DNA of 35,953 nt, taken from positions 1 to 35,953 of the forward strand of contig CADDYU010000027.1 in the NCBI GenBank assembly GCA_902810705.1. The letters are read 5' to 3'. This DNA is from Methylococcaceae bacterium. GTDB lineage: Bacteria; Pseudomonadota; Gammaproteobacteria; Methylococcales; Methylococcaceae. Below the pieces are notes generated by a model, which was not told the origin of the DNA, ran no database searches, and saw only the letters and a list, made by a program, of their open reading frames with translations. The position numbers and the translations under genes were made by a program. Positions 30,545 to 35,953 of this stretch are shown piece by piece. Each line of letters opens with the position of its first letter. Within the stretch, counting starts at the first letter, position 1.

Positions 30545-31720
30545 TCATTGGGAGCGGGCACACCATGGCATCGGGTCCACCGCCCTGCCTTGCTCCCGAA
30601 TCCCGAAATAAAGGCCGGGCTCGGTTCGTCCGCCGCTAGCGCCGACGGCGGCGATGATGTCGCCAGCCGCTACCGAGTCGCCGACGCTCTTGTAGATGCT
30701 TTGATTGAAAGCGTAGAGACTCATCACTCCACCGCCATGGTCAATAATGGTTAGCAATCCATATCCTCGTAACCAATCGGAAAACGCCACCCGACCTGCG
30801 GATACAGCCCGCACCGGAGTTCCTTCCGCCGCGGCGATGAGCACTCCGTCCCAGCGCCCTCTCGTCTTGGGACTGCCGAATTGTCCGATCAGCCGCCCCG
30901 TAACTGGGCACCTCGAACTGGCGTCTGGGGTGATAAGGGGTGGGCGACTCATCATCGGCGCACTTTCGGCCAGATTTCCATTCTTGCCAGACATTTCGAG
31001 GGATGCCAACAGATCCTCTAGCCGCTGTTCGTCCTCTCGCAGCCGCCGAAGTTCGGCATCATTACCCCGCAGGTCGCGCCCCAACTCAGCCAAGAGCCTA
31101 CGCCGGGCGCGCCTCGACTCATCCAAGGCGGCCTGCTCCGCCACGATCTGTTGACGCGTGGCGTTGAGACGTTCCGATTCCGTCAAAAGTTCGTCCTGCA
31201 AGCGTCGAGCATTCACCAACTCTTGCTCCATCCCCTGCAACAGGGAAACGCGGGCGCGATTCAGATAATTATAATAAGCCAAAACCCGTGTGAGCCGCGA
31301 AGGATCCTCCTGGTTCAACATTAGTTTCAGCCATTCCTGCCGCCCCGCGGCGTAAGCGGCCCGCGCTTGGCCCGCAAGCGCGCGATGCTGTTTTCGCACC
31401 GCCGCGAGGAGAGCCTCTCGCTGGCGTTGCAGTTCTCCCCGCCGTTGACTCTGGGCTCGAGCTTCGCCATCCAAATCATTAATCAACTTGGCAAGGCGTC
31501 CATAGTTTCGTTCGACCTCCGCCAATTCTTCGTCCAGCTTGGCCCTTCTGGACTCCATGTCTTCTCGCGATTTCTGCGTCAATTTGAGGCGTTCGCGAAT
31601 CTCCGCCAATTCTTTGCGCTCTCCCCCTTCCTCCGCAAGGCCGGTCCCGTTAACAACGAGCAGCGCGGCGGCGAGCCAGCCGAGTCCGCTAACCACCTTT
31701 AAACGGGACAAAACCTGCAA
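30545..31720 (-). CDS. envC: EnvC-like murein hydrolase activator
   Basis: 391 residues. A signal peptide (to about residue 29) is followed by a long coiled coil (about 33-250, many Glu/Arg/Leu) and a C-terminal LytM/M23 domain (about 275-385: WDGVLIAAAEGTPVRAVSAG, then GYGLLTIIDHGGGVMSLYAFNQ). The zinc ligands of active M23 peptidases are not conserved; for example the usual HxH is LYAFN here. This is the hallmark of EnvC, which does not cut murein itself but activates the amidases at the division site. The listed start is a TTG; nearby TTG/GTG codons are alternatives and the true start is uncertain by a few residues. Confidence 0.9.
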   Translation of the reverse strand: MQVLSRLKVVSGLGWLAAALLVVNGTGLAEEGGERKELAEIRERLKLTQKSREDMESRRAKLDEELAEVERNYGRLAKLINDLDGEARAQSQRRGELQRQREALLAAVRKQHRALAGQARAAYAAGRQEWLKLMLNQEDPSRLTRVLAYYNYLNRARVSLLQGMEQELVNARRLQDELLTESERLNATRQQIVAEQAALDESRRARRRLLAELGRDLRGNDAELRRLREDEQRLEDLLASLEMSGKNGNLAESAPMMSRPPLITPDASSRCPVTGRLIGQFGSPKTRGRWDGVLIAAAEGTPVRAVSAGRVAFSDWLRGYGLLTIIDHGGGVMSLYAFNQSIYKSVGDSVAAGDIIAAVGASGGRTEPGLYFGIREQGRAVDPMPWCARSQ

Positions 31721-31792
31721 GACCCGGTGCGCCCAAATGAACCAAGCTCGCCGCCTCTCGAATCCTCGAGTGCGAGGGCTTTCTCACCGCAC

Positions 31793-33334
31793 TCACACTA
31801 ACAGCGAACGCCCCGTCATCTCAGCCGGCTTCTCGATGCCCAAGATAGCTAGCAGGGTGGGCGCCACATCGGCGAGGTTGCCGCCGCTCGCTAAACACCC
31901 TTTGCTCCCGGTGTAAACAATGGGAACTGGATTAACGCTGTGAGCGGTCTGTACCTCGCCAGTCTCGGGATCGGTCATTTGTTCCACGTTGCCGTGATCG
32001 GCCGTGATCAACATCTCGCCTCCCACCTTCCTGAGCGCTTCGAGCACACGGGCCAGGCAAGCGTCCAAGGTTTGTACGGCCTTGACCGAGGCCTCCAAGT
32101 TTCCGGTATGGCCAACCATGTCGCCATTGGCATAATTACAGATGATGACGTCGTAGGCCCTGTTTTCGATGGCCTTGACCAACTCATCCGTGACCTCGGG
32201 TGCACTCATCTCTGGCTTTAGATCATAGGTCTTGACCTTCGGCGAGGGAATCAGAATGCGAGTTTCACCCGGAAACGGATTGTCGGTGCCACCGTTGAAG
32301 AAGAAGGTGACATGGGCGTACTTTTCGGTTTCGGCCAATCTAAGCTGCGTCAAACCGTGCTCTGCTAGCACCTGGCCCAAGCTGTGGGTAAGTGGTTGTG
32401 GCGAGTAAGCCACGGGATAGGGAAAATTCTGGTGATACTCGGTCAAAGTCACGAATTCTCCCAGCCTGGGCACCACTTTCCGCTCAAATCCGGTAAAGTC
32501 GGGCTCGTTGAGCGCTCTCGTCAATTCGCGCGCGCGGTCGGCCCGGAAATTCATGAACACTACCACGTCGCCGTCATTAAGGGTCACCGGCGAGCGGCCG
32601 TGGGGAACGATGGCCGTGGCCTGGACAAATTCATCGGTCTCCCCGCGGGCATAAGCCTGCTCCAAACCGTCGATGGCCCGCTCGACCAGAAACTCGCCCT
32701 TCCCAAGGACGATCAAATCATAAGCCTTTTGCACCCGCTCCCAGCGATTGTCTCGGTCCATCGCGTAGAATCGTCCGCACAAGGACGCAATCCTGCCCGC
32801 GCCCAGCTCGGCGAACTTGGTTTCCATGGCCCGGATCGAATCGGCTGCGCTCTTGGGCGGCGTGTCGCGACCGTCCAGGAAAGCATGCAAGTACACATCT
32901 TCCACACCGTTCTTGACGGCGAGCTCGGCCATGGCGTGAATATGCGATTCATGGCTGTGTACCCCGCCCGGCGAAAGCAGGCCGAGAATGTGCAGGGCCT
33001 TGCCCGAATTGCGCGCTTTCTCGGCCGCTCCGCACAACACAGGGTTAGAGAACAGCTTTTTGGTCGAGACCTCTTTATTGATAAGCGTGAAGTCCTGGTA
33101 AATCAATCGCCCGGCCCCAAGATGCAAATGCCCGACTTCCGAGTTGCCCATCTGATCGTTGGGAAGACCCACGGATTCTCCCGAGCAGTCCAGCAAGGCA
33201 TGCGGGCAGTTGTTCCACAAGTAGGTCCAGGTGGGCGGATTCGCCAGGGCGATGGCGTTGTGGCTTTCGGTTTCACTGTAACCGAAACCGTCCAGGATAA
33301 TAAGCGCGACGGGTTTAGGACGATCCAACTTCAC
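31793..33334 (-). CDS. gpmI: Cofactor-independent phosphoglycerate mutase
   Basis: About 513 residues; interconverts 3- and 2-phosphoglycerate in glycolysis. Alkaline-phosphatase-type metal site: ALIILDGFG near the start, the phosphorylated Ser in [29 protein letters not shown], and [11 protein letters not shown] near the end. Two starts compete: an ATG at 33349 with no ribosome site, and a GTG at 33334 with GGGAG eight bases upstream; I prefer the GTG. First gene of the gpmI-envC-ctpA group, transcribed away from the rhodanese-secB-gpsA group. Cytoplasmic. Confidence 0.93.
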   Translation of the reverse strand: MKLDRPKPVALIILDGFGYSETESHNAIALANPPTWTYLWNNCPHALLDCSGESVGLPNDQMGNSEVGHLHLGAGRLIYQDFTLINKEVSTKKLFSNPVLCGAAEKARNSGKALHILGLLSPGGVHSHESHIHAMAELAVKNGVEDVYLHAFLDGRDTPPKSAADSIRAMETKFAELGAGRIASLCGRFYAMDRDNRWERVQKAYDLIVLGKGEFLVERAIDGLEQAYARGETDEFVQATAIVPHGRSPVTLNDGDVVVFMNFRADRARELTRALNEPDFTGFERKVVPRLGEFVTLTEYHQNFPYPVAYSPQPLTHSLGQVLAEHGLTQLRLAETEKYAHVTFFFNGGTDNPFPGETRILIPSPKVKTYDLKPEMSAPEVTDELVKAIENRAYDVIICNYANGDMVGHTGNLEASVKAVQTLDACLARVLEALRKVGGEMLITADHGNVEQMTDPETGEVQTAHSVNPVPIVYTGSKGCLASGGNLADVAPTLLAILGIEKPAEMTGRSLLV

Positions 33335-33349
33335 AGTATAATCTCCCAT

Positions 33350-33662
33350 TCAGTTAAGGCCGAGCGCGCCATGAAAGGTATTAGGACCTTTTCAGCGTCG
33401 CTATATTCCGAGCGGAATTCTAAACCTTTTTCGAATGCTCGTCGTGTATCTCGGAACCAGGAACCCTCGATAAATGGCTGTATAGGGGGAGCTCGGATAA
33501 CCTAAATTGCGATTTTCCGGCATCCGAGCGTCAGCACCAAAAGCATGCTTTATTGTCGAAAAGGCGCCAACCAGGTGTACCATTACTCGGATAACGAATG
33601 CCCCTTACAACTGAATCAGAAAGCATTCCGCCCTCACCGCTTAGTTTTTGACTCGATTCACC
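33350..33662. other. Divergent intergenic region between gpmI and the rhodanese gene
   Basis: About 310 bases that should hold promoters for both directions. AAAGGT (33374-33379) and ACCTTT (33386-33391) form a small inverted repeat in the gpmI leader. Open frames here are short and overlap without protein-like character; no gene is supported. Confidence 0.5.
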
Positions 33663-34112
33663 ATGAACGTTACCTTGGACCGGCTTTTGGAATTTATCAG
33701 CAATCACTGGATCATGAGCAGCGGATTGTTCATTGTTGCCATTCTATTGATTCAAGATTTCATCGAGAGCGCCTTTCGCAAGCACAAGACCGTCTCGCCT
33801 CTAGAGGCCGTGATGCTGATGAACAATGACGACACGGTGGTGATCGACGTGCGTGAACCGAGTGAATACGCCGAAGGGCATATCGAAGGCGCCCGGCATA
33901 TTCCTCTCGGCAAGCTCGAGGAACGCGCCTATGAACTGGAAGCCAACAAAAACAGACCCGTGATCGTGACCTGCCAATCCGGAACCCGCGCGCCGTCGGC
34001 GAGCAAGAAGCTGTCTTCGCTGGGCTTCACTCAGGTTTTCGAAATGAAAGGCGGCTTGGCGGCTTGGCAAGAGCAAAATCTTCCAGTCAGCAAGAGCCGC
34101 TCCAAGAAGTGA
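33663..34112 (+). CDS. yibN: Membrane-anchored rhodanese-like protein (YibN type)
   Basis: 149 residues. One transmembrane segment (about 16-33, SSGLFIVAILLIQDFI) precedes a single rhodanese domain: VSPLEAVMLMN, VVIDVREPSEYAEGHIEGA and the active-site loop TCQSGTRAPSA with the sulfur-carrying Cys. The domain faces the cytoplasm if it is like E. coli YibN. It could transfer sulfane sulfur; the exact role is unknown. The start is the ATG at 33663 rather than the TTG five codons earlier. In E. coli grxC lies between this gene and secB; here secB follows directly. Confidence 0.88.
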   Translation: MNVTLDRLLEFISNHWIMSSGLFIVAILLIQDFIESAFRKHKTVSPLEAVMLMNNDDTVVIDVREPSEYAEGHIEGARHIPLGKLEERAYELEANKNRPVIVTCQSGTRAPSASKKLSSLGFTQVFEMKGGLAAWQEQNLPVSKSRSKK

Positions 34113-34174
34113 GCTGCCGATGGCAGGACTGACTGTTCGCCACTGGCTTAACCATTTAACTTACGAAGAACCTT

Positions 34175-34642
34175 ATGGCCGAAGAATCCAAGCAGGCGGA
34201 ACGTCAATTCGCTCTCCAGAAAATTTACGTCAAGGATGTCTCCTTCGAGACCCCCCATTCCCCGGAGATCTTTACCCTCCAATGGGAGCCCAAGGTCGAA
34301 TTCAATCTCTCGAGCAATACCCGGCAGCTTCAGGAGGGCTTATTCGAAGTCAGCCTGACCGTCACCCTGACCACGAAGATCGAAGAAAAGACCGTCTATC
34401 TGGTCGAAGTCTGCCAGGCCGGCATTTTTTCGGCCATCGGCTTCAGCGATCAGGAATTTGGACACCTGCTAGGCAGCTACTGCCCTAATGTCCTGTTCCC
34501 CTTCGCGCGAGAGGCCGTTTCCGACCTGGTGATTAAAGGCGGATTTCCGCCAATGCTGCTGGCCCCCGTCAATTTCGACGCGCTCTACGCACAGCACCTC
34601 CTGCAAACTCAGCAGCAGGCGGAGCCCATGACCAGCCATTGA
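34175..34642 (+). CDS. secB: Protein-export chaperone SecB
   Basis: 155 residues, the usual size. Family words: FALQKIYVKDVSFETPHSP, EVSLTVTLTT, VEVCQAGIF, YCPNVLFPFAREAVSDL and GGFPPMLLAPVNFDALY. It holds precursor proteins unfolded as a tetramer and hands them to SecA. The C-terminal tail is the typical Gln-rich flexible end. It lies between the rhodanese and gpsA (22 bases to gpsA), so the three genes are probably co-transcribed. Confidence 0.95.
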   Translation: MAEESKQAERQFALQKIYVKDVSFETPHSPEIFTLQWEPKVEFNLSSNTRQLQEGLFEVSLTVTLTTKIEEKTVYLVEVCQAGIFSAIGFSDQEFGHLLGSYCPNVLFPFAREAVSDLVIKGGFPPMLLAPVNFDALYAQHLLQTQQQAEPMTSH

Positions 34643-34664
34643 GCCACAAATCCACGCCAACGGT

Positions 34665-35669
34665 ATGGTAAGCAAGGTATCGGTGCTGGGCGCGGGTTCT
34701 TGGGGCACGGCGCTCGCGATCCTCCTGGCCCGGAATGGACACCGGGTAAGCTTGTGGGGCCATCGCCCGGAGCATGTCGCTACGCTTCGCGCCGAGCGCT
34801 GCAATTCGCGCTATTTACCAGGCGTGCAGTTTCCGGAAAACCTCGAAATCGTGGAAGATCTCCGCACCGCAGCCGGAGGCGCCGAAATTCAGCTGATCGC
34901 GGTTCCAAGCGCTGCATTCGGCGCGGTCATCGACGCCATCAAGCCGCATCTCCCCGGCAAGCCTAAAATCGCCTGGGCCACTAAAGGGCTAGAGCTCGAG
35001 ACCGGACGACTGCTCCATGAAGTCGCCGCCACGGTGCTCGGTCCCGAAGTTCCGACGGCCGTGCTGTCCGGGCCTAGCTTTGCCACCGAAGTTGCCGCCG
35101 GCCTCCCGACCGCCATCACCGTCGCCTCCAAGGAAGCCGATTTCGCCCGCGGCCTCGTGAATCTGCTACACAACAACCGGTTCCGCGCCTATACCAGCTC
35201 CGACGTGATCGGCGTTCAATTGGGCGGCGCGACCAAGAACGTGCTAGCCATAGCCGCGGGGGTGGCCGATGGCCTTGGCTTTGGCGCCAACTCCCGAGCA
35301 GCGCTCGTCACTCGTGGACTCGCCGAAATGATGCGCCTCGGGCTGAGCTTGGGCGGCAAGCCAGAAACTTTAATGGGCCTTGCGGGAGTCGGCGATTTGA
35401 TCCTGACCTGCACGGATAATCAGTCACGCAACCGCCGCTTCGGACTGGGACTCGGGTGCGGGGAAACGCGGGCGGAAATCGTCTCCCGCATCGGTCAGGA
35501 AATCGAGGGCATCGGCACGGCCAAGGTCATTTATCGCCTGGCCCAAATCCATGGCATCGATATGCCGATCACCGTGCAGACTTACAAGATACTTTACGAG
35601 GGCCTGGCCCCTTTGGAAGCTGTCAACAATTTGTTGCTTCGGGAACCGAAATCCGAAATATTTGCTTAA
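34665..35669 (+). CDS. gpsA: Glycerol-3-phosphate dehydrogenase [NAD(P)+]
   Basis: 334 residues. Reduces dihydroxyacetone phosphate to sn-glycerol-3-phosphate for phospholipid synthesis. N-terminal dinucleotide-binding motif VLGAGSWGTALAILLARNGH; then WATKGLE, LSGPSFATEVAAGLPTA, the catalytic Lys in GGATKNVLAIAAG, and GLAGVGDLILTCTDNQSRNRRFG. Complete at both ends. The Shine-Dalgarno is weak, consistent with coupling to secB. No terminator is obvious behind it; about 160 bases later an insertion sequence begins. Confidence 0.95.
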   Translation: MVSKVSVLGAGSWGTALAILLARNGHRVSLWGHRPEHVATLRAERCNSRYLPGVQFPENLEIVEDLRTAAGGAEIQLIAVPSAAFGAVIDAIKPHLPGKPKIAWATKGLELETGRLLHEVAATVLGPEVPTAVLSGPSFATEVAAGLPTAITVASKEADFARGLVNLLHNNRFRAYTSSDVIGVQLGGATKNVLAIAAGVADGLGFGANSRAALVTRGLAEMMRLGLSLGGKPETLMGLAGVGDLILTCTDNQSRNRRFGLGLGCGETRAEIVSRIGQEIEGIGTAKVIYRLAQIHGIDMPITVQTYKILYEGLAPLEAVNNLLLREPKSEIFA

Positions 35670-35832
35670 CGCTCCTCTCCCGCCGTCCAAATCGCCAAAG
35701 CACGCTAACTATGGGACTTTCGTGAGCCAAGGATATTTAGTCGCATAACGCCTTTCCGAACCTTGTAAACCAATCATTGTCGTTATTGTCTCGCTTCTTC
35801 AAAGATCCCATACCTCAAGATGGAAGACACTA

Positions 35833-35953
35833 GAGGCTGTTGTGAACTTTTTCTGAGGCAGGAGTCAGGAGTAGGCATGACTACTCCGACTTCCCGAAAA
35901 CCGTATCCGAGCGATGTGTCTGACGACGAGTGGGCGTTTGTTGCCCCTTATCT
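35833..35953 (+). mobile_element. Left end of an IS5-family-like insertion sequence (cut by window end)
   Basis: GAGGCTGTTGTGAAC at 35833 onward looks like a terminal repeat of IS5-type elements. CTAG just before and across the edge may be the target site. The transposase start follows 44 bases later. The other end is outside the window, so the boundary is not proven. Confidence 0.55.
35877..35953 (+). CDS. IS5-type transposase, N-terminal fragment (runs off window)
   Basis: 25 complete codons starting MTTPTSRKPYPSDVSDDEWA then FVAPYL. The words YPSDVSDDEWAFVAPYL are the typical beginning of IS5/IS1182-like DUF4096-containing transposases. AGGAG stands upstream of the ATG. Nothing can be said about its intactness. 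Confidence 0.8.
   Translation, partial: MTTPTSRKPYPSDVSDDEWAFVAPY

Noticed and set aside
1-35953. CRISPR arrays, tRNA or rRNA genes, toxin-antitoxin pairs or phage structural genes
   Set aside because: Looked for regularly spaced repeats, tRNA-like cloverleaf ends and typical gene pairs; none were seen.

Overview
The window reads as a chromosomal segment of a gammaproteobacterium, possibly a methanotroph-like or other salt/alkali-exposed lineage. The best taxonomic evidence is the conserved block at the right end: gpmI-envC-ctpA facing away from a yibN-type rhodanese, secB and gpsA, a well-known gammaproteobacterial arrangement. Two NhaD-type Na+/H+ antiporters suggest salt or alkaline stress. 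The species assignment is inference; there is no rRNA or tRNA in the window.

Layout. Bases 1-3930 are a graveyard of decayed elements: the 3' part of a group II intron (broken reverse transcriptase/maturase with HNH domain, but an intact-looking domain V), which interrupts a deleted RhlE-type RNA helicase fused to the tail of an RRM RNA-binding protein, and an internally deleted IS630-family transposase. One intact transglutaminase-like gene sits between them. Next come a secreted alpha/beta hydrolase (minus strand) and an A/T-rich, probably imported GH15/phosphorylase-kinase-like glycosidase (plus strand).

Bases 7207-22384 hold the most interesting part: nine genes on the minus strand, tightly spaced and mostly with good Shine-Dalgarno sequences, that look like one operon. 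In transcription order they are: an Old-Yellow-Enzyme-type flavoprotein with a cysteine cluster, a 52-residue tail-anchored peptide, two membrane-anchored proteins with two CXXCH haem motifs each, a small integral membrane protein, a 912-residue lipoprotein with two CXXCH motifs, a soluble patatin lipase interrupted by an in-frame TGA, a GMC flavin oxidoreductase with a Tat/lipobox signal, and a 1252-residue patatin with a large multi-span membrane insert. Nearly every product is predicted at the cell envelope. My inference is an envelope pathway in which patatins free acyl chains (or a similar hydrophobic substrate is supplied), di-haem cytochromes of the RoxA/oleate-dioxygenase type oxygenate or oxidise it, and the GMC and OYE flavoenzymes process the products. 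A candidate promoter embedded between the arms of an inverted repeat lies about 360 bases upstream.

Bases 22.8-23.5 kb are largely non-coding. Bases 23534-29065 hold two divergent nhaD paralogues flanking cysI-like sirohaem sulfite/nitrite reductase and its DUF934 partner; the second NhaD has Asn in place of a conserved Asp. The right end is housekeeping (ctpA, envC, gpmI, rhodanese, secB, gpsA) and the window ends inside the start of an IS5-type transposase.
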